NCBI GenBank assembly: GCA_041396965.1
Contig: JAWKXN010000001.1
Coordinates: forward strand, 1,116,001-1,180,000
DNA from: Rickettsiales bacterium
Lineage (GTDB): Bacteria > Pseudomonadota > Alphaproteobacteria > Rickettsiales > SXRF01
DNA length: 64,000 bases
Direction: 5' to 3'
Made by a program: the position numbers and the translations under genes. The notes under the pieces are model-generated. The model ran no database searches, was not told the origin of the DNA, and worked only from the letters and a program-made list of their open reading frames with translations. Position 1 is the stretch's first letter, and every line of letters starts with the position of its first letter. This document shows positions 1 to 7,709 of the stretch, in pieces.

Positions 1-59
1 TTCCTAGCGCTCAAAAGATGGAAAAAATACTGGCATTAATAAAAGGTAGGAAATCTTGA
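1..59 (+). CDS. 3' end of an upstream gene (partial)
   Basis: One frame is open from the window edge to a TGA at 57-59 and would end in ...EKILALIKGRKS. The TGA overlaps the TTG start of mltG (TTGA, 56-59), a spacing typical of coupled operon genes. Too little is visible to name the family, and the call rests only on the open frame and the overlap. Confidence 0.3.
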   Translation, partial: PSAQKMEKILALIKGRKS

Positions 60-1030
60 AAAAAATTATAATATTTTTAACCACGTTATTATTTGTCGCT
101 CTATCAATAGCTATCTATTCTTGGAATTCTTATAATGCAGATGGAAATCTTGAGCAAGCAACTACGATAATTCTACCAAAGGGAATTAGTTTTATTGATG
201 CTGTTGACCTTCTTCATGAAAAAGAGATTATCTCAATACCGCCAATTATTTTTAAGGCGGTAGCTTATCTAAAAGGTGATGCCGCGCGTATCAAGGCTGG
301 TGAGTATATTTTTCATTCCTACATAGCACCATCCGAAGTTCTGAATATGCTGGTTAAAGGCGATGTGGTAATTCATAAAATAACTATAGCCGAAGGGCTT
401 AACGTTAGAGAAATATCCGAGTTACTTAATTCCAATGATATACTCACCGGAGATATTCCAGAAAATCTGGAGGAGGGGAGTCTGCTACCGGAAACATATT
501 ATTTTTCTCGTGGTGATAGCCGTTCGTCAATAATAGAAAGAATGCAAAGAAAAATGATCGCGACCATAGATTCATTATGGGAGGAAAGAGCAAAAAAACT
601 ACCAATTAAAAACAAAAAGGAAGCCCTAACCCTTGCTTCAATAGTTGAGAAGGAAACTGGCGTTCCTGATGAAAGAGCCAGAGTCGCCGCCGTTTTTATC
701 AATCGCCTAAGAAAAGGAATGAAACTACAATCCGATCCAACAACCATTTATGGGTTAGAAAAAAAGAATGGCAAACCGCTGGAGCGCGCTCTTATTATAT
801 CGGATCTTAAAGAACCAACTCCGTACAACACTTATACTATATATGGTCTTCCACCAGCTCCAATAACCAATCCCGGATATGAGGCGATAAAAGCGACCCT
901 GAACCCACTTAAAACTAGCGAGCTATATTTTGTGGCGACTGGTGATGGCGGTCATAATTTTTCCAAAACACTTACAGAACATAACAGTAATGTCACCAAA
1001 TATCGTATTAAAAAGAAAAACAAGAAATAA
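56..1030 (+). CDS. mltG: Endolytic murein transglycosylase MltG (YceG)
   Basis: MltG is an inner-membrane lytic transglycosylase that cleaves nascent peptidoglycan strands and so sets glycan length. The 324-residue product has one N-terminal membrane anchor (about residues 4-22), a LysM-like region and the YceG domain. The family signature ASIVEKETG places the catalytic glutamate at about E198. The following AAVFINRLRKGMKLQSDPT and GLPPAPITNPG blocks are also characteristic. The start is TTG at 56, preceded by GGTAGG at 45-50. Length fits the family. It may be co-transcribed with the gene cut by the window edge and lies 26 bp before the transporter gene. Confidence 0.95.
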   Translation: MKKIIIFLTTLLFVALSIAIYSWNSYNADGNLEQATTIILPKGISFIDAVDLLHEKEIISIPPIIFKAVAYLKGDAARIKAGEYIFHSYIAPSEVLNMLVKGDVVIHKITIAEGLNVREISELLNSNDILTGDIPENLEEGSLLPETYYFSRGDSRSSIIERMQRKMIATIDSLWEERAKKLPIKNKKEALTLASIVEKETGVPDERARVAAVFINRLRKGMKLQSDPTTIYGLEKKNGKPLERALIISDLKEPTPYNTYTIYGLPPAPITNPGYEAIKATLNPLKTSELYFVATGDGGHNFSKTLTEHNSNVTKYRIKKKNKK

Positions 1031-1056
1031 TTACTATAATAACAGGTATTATATAA

Positions 1057-2310
1057 ATGAGAAAAGTTGTCGCCTCAGGAATGATTGGAAATGGTCTGGA
1101 ATGGTATGATTATGCTCTTTACGGACAAATGGCATGGTTACTTGCCAGATTATTCTTCCCAGAAGGAGATGAAGCCGTACAGCTTCTCGCGACATTCGGA
1201 GTATTCGCCGCTGGTTTTATCGTAAGACCACTTGGCGCTATATTATTCGGCTGGATGGGTGACAGATACGGACGCAAAACAGCAATGGTGGTCGCGGTTC
1301 TAATGATGGCGATTCCAACTGGCTGTATCGGACTGCTTCCTACATACAAAGATATAGGCTTATGGGCTCCGATACTTCTTACCATAATAAGGTTGTTGCA
1401 AGGATTGTCGCTAGGCGGGGAATTCGCTGGCTCTATTACCTATATAGTTGAACACGCTCCTGAAAATAAGCGTGGATGGGCTGGCTCCGCTTCTTTAGTA
1501 AGCTTAATTCTTGGTTTTTTACTAGGTTCATTGGTGGTTAACACCAGTATCAACCTAATGGGCAATGAGGTTTTTGAAAATTGGGGATGGCGTATTCCTT
1601 TCCTTGCCGGAATAGTAATTGGATTAGTAGGTTTTTATATCCGCCGTCATTGTGAGGAAAGTCCTGTATATGAAGAGGCAAAACAGGAAAATAATATATC
1701 GCAAACTCCAGTGCGTGAGGCTATAACAAAACACCCTTGGCAAATGCTGCAAGGCTTCACGATTTACATGACAGTTACCATGCCTTTTTATCTGGTTGCG
1801 GTATATTTCATAACATTCAGCCAGAAAATAGGGGTAAGCGAAGTAAAATCACTAAATTTCAATATATATAACATGCTTGCTATGCTGTTCTCTATGCCGC
1901 TTTCAGCATGGATCTCAGATTATATAGGACGCAAAAAAATAATGATAGTTTCTTGCGTAGCTATGTTTTTAGTAACACCGCTACTATTTACTCAATTTAC
2001 CAATGGCAATTCTATTTTTATGATAGGTATGTCACAGTTTATTTTAGCCTTCATTCTTGGGATTTATATAGGACCAGTACCAGCCATGCTGGTTGAGATG
2101 TTCCCAACTAATATACGTTTTACCGGTATGGCAATCGCCTATAATCTAGCTGCGGCTCTTTTTGGTGGAACAGCGCCGATGATCTGCGAGTGGCTAATAA
2201 GAACGACCGACAGCTATTTTTCAATCGGTTGGTATGTAATGCTGTGTAATATATGTTCTTTGATAGCGCTTTATTATTATAAAGACCGCTTTAATCAGAA
2301 ATTACATTAA
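1057..2310 (+). CDS. MFS transporter, metabolite:H+ symporter (ProP-like) family
   Basis: This 417-residue polytopic membrane protein belongs to the metabolite:H+ symporter branch of the major facilitator superfamily. Family members take up proline/betaine, citrate, alpha-ketoglutarate or related solutes with protons. The start GMIGNGLEWYDYALYG is the usual MHS opening. The GDRYGRK loop 2-3 motif, the RLLQGLSLGGE helix-4 motif and the SDYIGRKK loop 8-9 copy are all present. About twelve hydrophobic segments are visible. The substrate cannot be told from sequence alone. It follows mltG by 26 bp on the same strand. Confidence 0.9.
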   Translation: MRKVVASGMIGNGLEWYDYALYGQMAWLLARLFFPEGDEAVQLLATFGVFAAGFIVRPLGAILFGWMGDRYGRKTAMVVAVLMMAIPTGCIGLLPTYKDIGLWAPILLTIIRLLQGLSLGGEFAGSITYIVEHAPENKRGWAGSASLVSLILGFLLGSLVVNTSINLMGNEVFENWGWRIPFLAGIVIGLVGFYIRRHCEESPVYEEAKQENNISQTPVREAITKHPWQMLQGFTIYMTVTMPFYLVAVYFITFSQKIGVSEVKSLNFNIYNMLAMLFSMPLSAWISDYIGRKKIMIVSCVAMFLVTPLLFTQFTNGNSIFMIGMSQFILAFILGIYIGPVPAMLVEMFPTNIRFTGMAIAYNLAAALFGGTAPMICEWLIRTTDSYFSIGWYVMLCNICSLIALYYYKDRFNQKLH

Positions 2311-2362
2311 TATAGCGGATTGCGACTTGACTTTATGCCTATAGTCAATTAATCCAAATCTT

Positions 2363-2388
2363 CCCTTAAATCTTTTGTTATTTAAGGG
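2363..2388 (+). terminator. Hairpin after the transporter gene, possible terminator
   Basis: CCCTTAAAT (2363-2371) and ATTTAAGGG (2380-2388) form a perfect 9-bp stem with an 8-nt loop. There is no run of T directly after it, so intrinsic termination is uncertain. Confidence 0.35.
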
Positions 2389-2485
2389 TACTAAGAGTAT
2401 CATGGTTGTTATTTTTATAGAGAAAAATATAGTCAAATAGCTATAGGTAAAAAATAGATTATGACGACCATATATATTATAATGT

Positions 2486-2571
2486 GGAGGAGTGGCCGAG
2501 CGGTCAATGGCAGCAGACTGTAAATCTGCCCTCGTACGAGTTCGCAGGTTCGAATCCTGCCTCCTCCACCA
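2486..2571 (+). tRNA. tRNA-Tyr (GTA)
   Basis: The 86-nt cloverleaf has acceptor arms GGAGGAG (2486-2492) and CTCCTCC (2561-2567), discriminator A and an encoded CCA (2569-2571). The anticodon stem GCAGA/TCTGC encloses CTGTAAA, giving anticodon GTA at 2520-2522. The long variable arm is the class II form expected for bacterial tRNA-Tyr. Confidence 0.97.
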
Positions 2572-2632
2572 ACCCCCATTTTCCAGCGCTTTATTATTAC
2601 TTATTATTACTTATTACTCCTTGTTATTCCTT

Positions 2633-3669
2633 GGCATAATTAAAAAAGTGTGATGCTAGAATCTGCATAATTGCTTTATAAAACAATGCGATATACTGTA
2701 TTTTTAAAAAAGGATTATAAAAGTGTCTAAAAACGCTGTGTAAAATGCGGTTTGAGCAGCATAAAAAGCAATGGCAAATTGCGTGGTCGTAAACGGTATC
2801 GTTGCAACTTGTGCTTACATCAATGGGTTGATAAGCGCGGCAAAAAAACCGACTATAAGCGTTACTATTTAGACTGGCTGCACAAACGCCGAACACTAGC
2901 AGAAATTGCTAGCATTCTTGATATTTCCATCCCCAAGCTCACCAAGGAATTTGATGCTCTTGAGTGGGCAGAAGGATTAATTTTTCCTGCCTCAAAAGAA
3001 GCGATTAACCTGCTCATGGATGCGTCTTTCTTCGGCAGAGAATATGGCTATTTCTGTGCGCATGATGGCAGCAGAATCATTTATTACCAAGAGATCAAAA
3101 CCGAATCAGTGAAGCATTTGCGTGAAGCTTTGCATGAGCTTGTGCAGGCAGGATATTGCTTCAAATCAGTGACCATTGATGGGCGCAAAGGGTTTTATGA
3201 AAACATCAGAAAAACACTTGGTGGAGTACCAATTCAAATGTGTATTTTCCATCAAAAAGCGATTGTAAGGCGATATACTGGAAATAATCCAAAGCTCCGT
3301 CCTGCAAAGGATTTGAAGGAGTTGATGGAAAAATTATGCAATACCGAACCAGAAGATTTTGTGGCTCAATTTTACGCTCTGGCAGAGCAGCACAAAGGAT
3401 TCCTGAATGCCAAAAAGGGTGGAAGATTTACGCACGGAAGGACGCGTTCTGCATATAATTCCGTGCAAGAAAATCTGCACAGGCTATTTACATACAAGGA
3501 ATTTCCAGAACAGAATATTCCGCCAACAACCAACCATCTAGAAGGCTTCTTCTCTCACCTCAAGGAAAGAATAAATATCCACCGTGGGTTGAAACTCCAT
3601 AGAAAGAAAAAAGCTATAAAAGCTTTCCTCAATTCTTTCTAAAAAGCATCACACTTTTTTAATTATGCC
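2633..3669 (+). mobile_element. Insertion sequence, 1,037 bp, mutator/IS256-like transposase
   Basis: The ends are perfect 25-bp inverted repeats at 2633-2657 and 3645-3669, beginning GGCATAATT. Both sides carry an identical 8-bp target duplication, TATTCCTT, at 2625-2632 and 3670-3677. The element landed 53 bp past tRNA-Tyr in a simple-sequence patch of TTATTATTAC-like repeats. The intact ends and duplication imply a fairly recent insertion. The family is inferred from the transposase; the 8-bp duplication fits IS256- and IS1595-type elements. Confidence 0.93.
2752..3642 (+). CDS. DDE transposase with zinc ribbon, probably frameshifted at its N-terminus
   Basis: The 296-residue product shows a CNLC zinc-ribbon half, a helix-turn-helix, then a MULE/mutator-type DDE core. 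Likely catalytic residues lie in LMDASFFG (first D), VTIDGRKG (second D) and TTNHLEGFFS (E). The open frame starts at TTG 2752, but the matching first zinc pair (C-V-K-C) lies just upstream at about 2737-2748 in the same frame with no start codon. A GTG at 2723 would supply one if the A5 run at 2729-2733 were A6. I therefore suspect a one-base deletion in the homopolymer, making the gene decayed, or a sequencing error. IS256/IS1249-like is my best family guess. Confidence 0.85.
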   Translation: MSSIKSNGKLRGRKRYRCNLCLHQWVDKRGKKTDYKRYYLDWLHKRRTLAEIASILDISIPKLTKEFDALEWAEGLIFPASKEAINLLMDASFFGREYGYFCAHDGSRIIYYQEIKTESVKHLREALHELVQAGYCFKSVTIDGRKGFYENIRKTLGGVPIQMCIFHQKAIVRRYTGNNPKLRPAKDLKELMEKLCNTEPEDFVAQFYALAEQHKGFLNAKKGGRFTHGRTRSAYNSVQENLHRLFTYKEFPEQNIPPTTNHLEGFFSHLKERINIHRGLKLHRKKKAIKAFLNSF

Positions 3670-3786
3670 TATTCCTTGTTATACCGCTATTTATCTAGTT
3701 TTCTGGCAATAGTCTAAATCCAGTTATTTGCTATTCTTTATTATATTTGTTTTTTATTTGCGAATAAATTACGAATAAACACAGCA

Positions 3787-4764
3787 CTACCCACTAACCA
3801 TTCCTGAAGAGTATAAAAATCCCATATACATAACATATCCGACCAAAAATATAGCGCCTGTTATTTTGGATATTTTCTGCATTTTGTAAATAATAACAAA
3901 TGTTATCAGGGCGATTATTAGGTTCAGAGGTATATCAAAAGACGCTATCTGCCCTGACATAGGGACTGGCTTAATAATTGAGGTAATGCCAAGTATACTA
4001 AGTACATTAAACAAATTACTTCCCAGAACATTTCCGATAATAACATCGGAATTTTTCTTGATTGATGCGGAAATTGCCGTTGCCAACTCTGGAAGTGACG
4101 TACCTACCGCTACCAAAGAAAGTCCGATTACCGCCTCCGATATCCCAAACTGACGAGCGATATTACTCGCTCCATCCACCAGCAAATCTGCTCCAAACAT
4201 TAACATAGCGATACCAACCACACTCATTATAATGGATAAACCAATACCAGTTTTACTATCAAATTCCTGCGCTTCATGCTCATGAACAGTGTGCTGCTTC
4301 CCTGCGGCAAGCTCACGTTTCTCTTTAATCTCAGAACGATATGAATAAACCAGATAAGCGATAAGCGAGATAAGCATGAGTATGCCATAAATCCGTGATA
4401 TTTCACCGCTATAGGTGAGAAGATATAGCAATAATCCAGAAAATAGCACAGCCAAAGCGTCACGCCTGACTGCCTTCGCCGGACATAATACCGGACATAT
4501 TATAGCGGCAATACCAAGAATAAATAATATATTTGCGATATTACTACCAACCACGTTACCAAGCGCTATATCACTCTTCCCGTCAAGAGAAGCTTTTACC
4601 GACACTAAAAGCTCAGGCGCGGATGTTCCAAAACCAACTACCACCACACCGATAAGTATTGCTGAAATCCCAAGCTTCTCAGAAATAGCGACACTACCTC
4701 TTACCAAAGCCTCACCACCGATGAATAGTAGCAATAAACCACTAAATACAAATATATAATCCAT
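3787..4764 (-). CDS. Calcium/sodium (cation) antiporter, CaCA family, YrbG-like
   Basis: This 325-residue inner-membrane exchanger has the two inverted alpha repeats of the CaCA superfamily. The ion-binding signatures are GFGTSAPELLVS in the first half and AVGTSLPELATA in the second, each followed by GNVVGSN or GNVLGSN. About ten membrane helices surround a charged cytoplasmic loop near residues 140-170 (His/Glu-rich). It is the last gene of a minus-strand trio of transport proteins, 22 bp after the CorA-type gene. Confidence 0.93.
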   Translation of the reverse strand: MDYIFVFSGLLLLFIGGEALVRGSVAISEKLGISAILIGVVVVGFGTSAPELLVSVKASLDGKSDIALGNVVGSNIANILFILGIAAIICPVLCPAKAVRRDALAVLFSGLLLYLLTYSGEISRIYGILMLISLIAYLVYSYRSEIKEKRELAAGKQHTVHEHEAQEFDSKTGIGLSIIMSVVGIAMLMFGADLLVDGASNIARQFGISEAVIGLSLVAVGTSLPELATAISASIKKNSDVIIGNVLGSNLFNVLSILGITSIIKPVPMSGQIASFDIPLNLIIALITFVIIYKMQKISKITGAIFLVGYVMYMGFLYSSGMVSG

Positions 4765-4786
4765 AAAAATCCATTATAATGATGAG

Positions 4787-5767
4787 CTACAGCCATTTAA
4801 GAAATTTGAAAACAGCTAACTGAACAAAAGTCACACATAAAAGAAGCATACTAAATATCCAGAATGAATTCTCATTCTCACTACCTGGTATTCCTCCTAT
4901 ATTTACTCCAAGCAAACCAGTTAAAAAACCAAGAGGCAGAAAAATAGCGGCTATTACCGACAACATATACATGTTCTTATTAATCTTATCAGCCATTATA
5001 TTCGCTAGCTCATCTTTTACTATCTGCGCTCTCTCCCGTATTGAATCAAGATCCTCCACGTAACGAATTACATGATTGAATGACTCTTGAAGGTGACGTT
5101 TATCAGAAGATTTAAGCCAACTAACATCACATGTAAGAAGCTGTCCGATAGCGTCACGCTGCGGAGCCATATACCGACGAAAAACTATCGCCTGCTTACG
5201 CACATTTACTATGGATTCACGGAATTTTCTTAAATCAGTATCTTCTGTATCCTCTATTTCCTCTTCAATATCATCAGTTATCTCATCTAATTCTGATAAA
5301 ACCGGCTCCAATCGCTCAAATAATCGTGCCACCAACATAGACACAAACTGTCCAGCGTCTTTAGGACCTTCCCCTAATTTTATCTTTTCCTCAATATCCA
5401 TTACCGCTTTAAGCTTCCGCCTGCGCGCGCTGATAATACGGTGTTTATCAATCCATAACCTTATGGATACCATATCCTCAGGATCAGCATTCTCATTAAG
5501 ATTCACTCCTCGTAAAATTAGCAAAACACCATCACCAATTTGGAACATACGTGGCCTAGTTCCATCAGCCAGCAACGCTTTTACGATAAATGGGTCAAGA
5601 TAGGACAATTCCTTTTCCATCCAATCAGCGGTATCACTGTGATTAACATCAAAATGAATCCAAGCTAAAGAATCATCCTTTATTTTATGGCTTATCTCAT
5701 CTTCTGTAAGTGGAGTCCCACCACCATTTCCATCAAAGTTATACGCTAAAAGTATGTGTTCATTCAT
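4787..5767 (-). CDS. CorA/ZntB-type divalent cation transporter
   Basis: The product has 326 residues: a long soluble N-terminal domain with helical funnel segments, then two C-terminal membrane helices. Between the helices lies LLGVNIGGIPG, the GxN selectivity motif of the CorA superfamily in the GVN form shared by ZntB proteins. ZntB members move Zn2+ with protons and CorA members move Mg2+ or Co2+; sequence alone does not decide. Its ATG overlaps the stop of the MscS gene by 4 nt, so translation is probably coupled. Confidence 0.9.
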   Translation of the reverse strand: MNEHILLAYNFDGNGGGTPLTEDEISHKIKDDSLAWIHFDVNHSDTADWMEKELSYLDPFIVKALLADGTRPRMFQIGDGVLLILRGVNLNENADPEDMVSIRLWIDKHRIISARRRKLKAVMDIEEKIKLGEGPKDAGQFVSMLVARLFERLEPVLSELDEITDDIEEEIEDTEDTDLRKFRESIVNVRKQAIVFRRYMAPQRDAIGQLLTCDVSWLKSSDKRHLQESFNHVIRYVEDLDSIRERAQIVKDELANIMADKINKNMYMLSVIAAIFLPLGFLTGLLGVNIGGIPGSENENSFWIFSMLLLCVTFVQLAVFKFLKWL

Positions 5768-6744
5768 TTAATTATCTCTGCGTTACTTAATGATCCAGAA
5801 TTTTTAATATACAGATCTTGCTGTGGGTAAGGAATGGTTATATTATTTTCCTTAAATTTTTTCCACATACTTATCATAACATCACTCTGCGGCTCATAAC
5901 GACCAAGAGTTACGTCATCTACCCAGAAATGCAGCAAAAAACTAACATAGCTATCGGCAAACTCACGTAAAAAACACTCAGGCACAGGATCTTTTATACA
6001 ACGTGGATGTTCTCTTGCCGCCTCTAATATCAACTCTTTGGCCTTTTCAATATCCGACTCATAGGAAACTCTGATATAGATTTCAACCCGACCTTTACTG
6101 TTACTATATGTCCAGTTAGTAACACGGTTGGTAATAAAATCCTCATTCGGAATCATTATCTCTTTGCCTTCAAAAGTCTCAACCAATGTATAACGCGCGC
6201 CGGTATGACGGATAAAACCATATGTTCCGTCATTCAGCTCTACCAAATCATCATTTTCTACAGACTTCTCAAACAAAAGGATAAGTCCACTTATAAAATT
6301 TGAGGTAATTTTTTGCAGACCAAAACCAATACCAATACCAACCGCGCCGCTGAATATGGTAAGAGTGGTAAGATCAATCCCCAAAATATCTAGCGCGAAT
6401 ATAAAGGTAACAAAATAAAGGGCTATCTGAAAAATTTTTATTATGAGTGATTTGTTACTAGCTCTTATTTTGCGGATTTTTTTAATCCGTTTTTCACCAA
6501 ATTCGGAGAAAATACCGGCAACCCAAAATAATATAATGATAGTGACCGCTGATTTCAGTAAAGTATATAAGGAAATGCTATTCTTACCTATATTAAATGA
6601 TAAAGACTCCGAATCCAAAAATTCCTTGATAAGCCTCAAATAATCATAATAAACCAGCGAGATAAAGCTTATGGTAATTATAGCCAACATCAATTTGGCG
6701 GCAGCGGCGCTTGGCTTAAAAAGTATAGTCCATATTCTATTCAT
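5764..6744 (-). CDS. Small-conductance mechanosensitive channel, MscS family
   Basis: The 326-residue protein has about four membrane segments and then the conserved MscS pore helix and beta domain: GAVGIGIGFGLQKITSNFISGLILLFEKS, followed by ETFEGKEIMIPNEDFITNRVTNWT. MscS channels open under membrane tension and release solutes at hypo-osmotic shock. It heads the minus-strand operon MscS, CorA/ZntB, CaCA. The ribosome site GGTAGAGG lies just upstream. Confidence 0.92.
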   Translation of the reverse strand: MNRIWTILFKPSAAAAKLMLAIITISFISLVYYDYLRLIKEFLDSESLSFNIGKNSISLYTLLKSAVTIIILFWVAGIFSEFGEKRIKKIRKIRASNKSLIIKIFQIALYFVTFIFALDILGIDLTTLTIFSGAVGIGIGFGLQKITSNFISGLILLFEKSVENDDLVELNDGTYGFIRHTGARYTLVETFEGKEIMIPNEDFITNRVTNWTYSNSKGRVEIYIRVSYESDIEKAKELILEAAREHPRCIKDPVPECFLREFADSYVSFLLHFWVDDVTLGRYEPQSDVMISMWKKFKENNITIPYPQQDLYIKNSGSLSNAEIIK

Positions 6745-6986
6745 AAATAGCCTCTACCTTTGCGATATTTGTTGTGGTTTTTATTAATCACCCAGCCAAC
6801 ATAAAAAAAGGTAAAAAACAAGGTAAAATTTCAACCTATAAACCATATTTTAATAAACCTTATAAAAATACATTATGAATCAATATATTATAAAGAAAAC
6901 TACTTGTCACAGAATCTTAATACTACACAAAAAACTATATGCTAGTATAAATGAAATGTTAGCTAAATATATATTTGGGAGGATAT

Positions 6987-7631
6987 ATGGCAGACAATAA
7001 ACCTGTAATAAGAACAGTTAATGAAAATATTATTAATGTTACAAATCCAGAAAGTAGGATTAATCAAGACGTGCCAGTAACTATTACACCAAATGGTGAC
7101 AAACATATCATAATTTCTGGTAGTGGCCTGCAAAATTTTGATGTTGATAAACAAGCTATCGATGACCACGACAGAGCCGCTGCCATTGTAGTATTGAATA
7201 AAGATAATCAACAGAAAGCTATAGCTATTGGTGAATATAATAATTCAAGAGATAAAATAACCATATCGCACATACAGTATAATGATGGTTCTTTGGAAGA
7301 GCTTAAAAAACCTTCTGTCACAGAAGCTCTGGTTGGCTTATTAACACAAGAGCCACCAAAGAACGAGAGAGGAACGGTAGGAGTAAACAGAACTACCGGC
7401 ACGTTACTAAGAGAGGGTGATAATGGAGCTAATTCTCTTGGAACAGTAGAAGGTCTAAACCAATTTATTAATCATAAAATAGAACAGCACGAGCAAAACA
7501 AAAATAATGCTAGAGCAGCCGCTGATTCTGTAGAAGTTCTTAGCAAATTAGCGTCAACGGACGCGGCTATCGTAACCAGTCAACCATACCAAGTTGCCGC
7601 TAAAACAAGTCAGGAAAATCAGCTAGGTTAG
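6987..7631 (+). CDS. Hypothetical soluble protein
   Basis: I do not recognise this 214-residue acidic/polar protein. The start is ATG 6987 because GGGAGGA (6977-6983) precedes it at ideal spacing; an in-frame TTG at 6975 overlaps the ribosome site and is rejected. No signal peptide or membrane helix is visible. The C-terminal third is Asn/Gln/Ala-rich and may be helical. It is transcribed divergently from the MscS operon across a 242-bp gap that holds no other gene I can see. Confidence 0.8.
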   Translation: MADNKPVIRTVNENIINVTNPESRINQDVPVTITPNGDKHIIISGSGLQNFDVDKQAIDDHDRAAAIVVLNKDNQQKAIAIGEYNNSRDKITISHIQYNDGSLEELKKPSVTEALVGLLTQEPPKNERGTVGVNRTTGTLLREGDNGANSLGTVEGLNQFINHKIEQHEQNKNNARAAADSVEVLSKLASTDAAIVTSQPYQVAAKTSQENQLG

Positions 7632-7650
7632 AAGTAATATTATACTTTAA

Positions 7651-7690
7651 CATTCTGTCATTTCCACGAAGGCGGGAATCTCATATAGCG
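7651..7690. repeat. REP-like palindromic element
   Basis: The sequence around CATTTCCACGAAGGCGGGAA resembles the GTCATTCCCGCG(N)GCGGGAATC palindromes spread between genes in many proteobacteria. It lies between two convergent genes. The left arm is imperfect (TTCCAC against GCGGGAA), so it may be a degenerate copy. Confidence 0.45.
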
Positions 7691-7709
7691 CCTTATAAAA
7701 ATGTTATGG

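Noticed and set aside
2572..3786. A second, older integrative element at tRNA-Tyr
   Set aside because: AATTACGAATAAA near 3769 resembles phage arm sequence, but there is no tRNA-Tyr repeat and no integrase; chance similarity in AT-rich DNA is likely.
6745..6986. Promoter for the unknown gene at 6987
   Set aside because: TTGTCA at 6904 and TAGTATAAAT at 6943 are too far apart for a standard pair; no confident promoter could be named.
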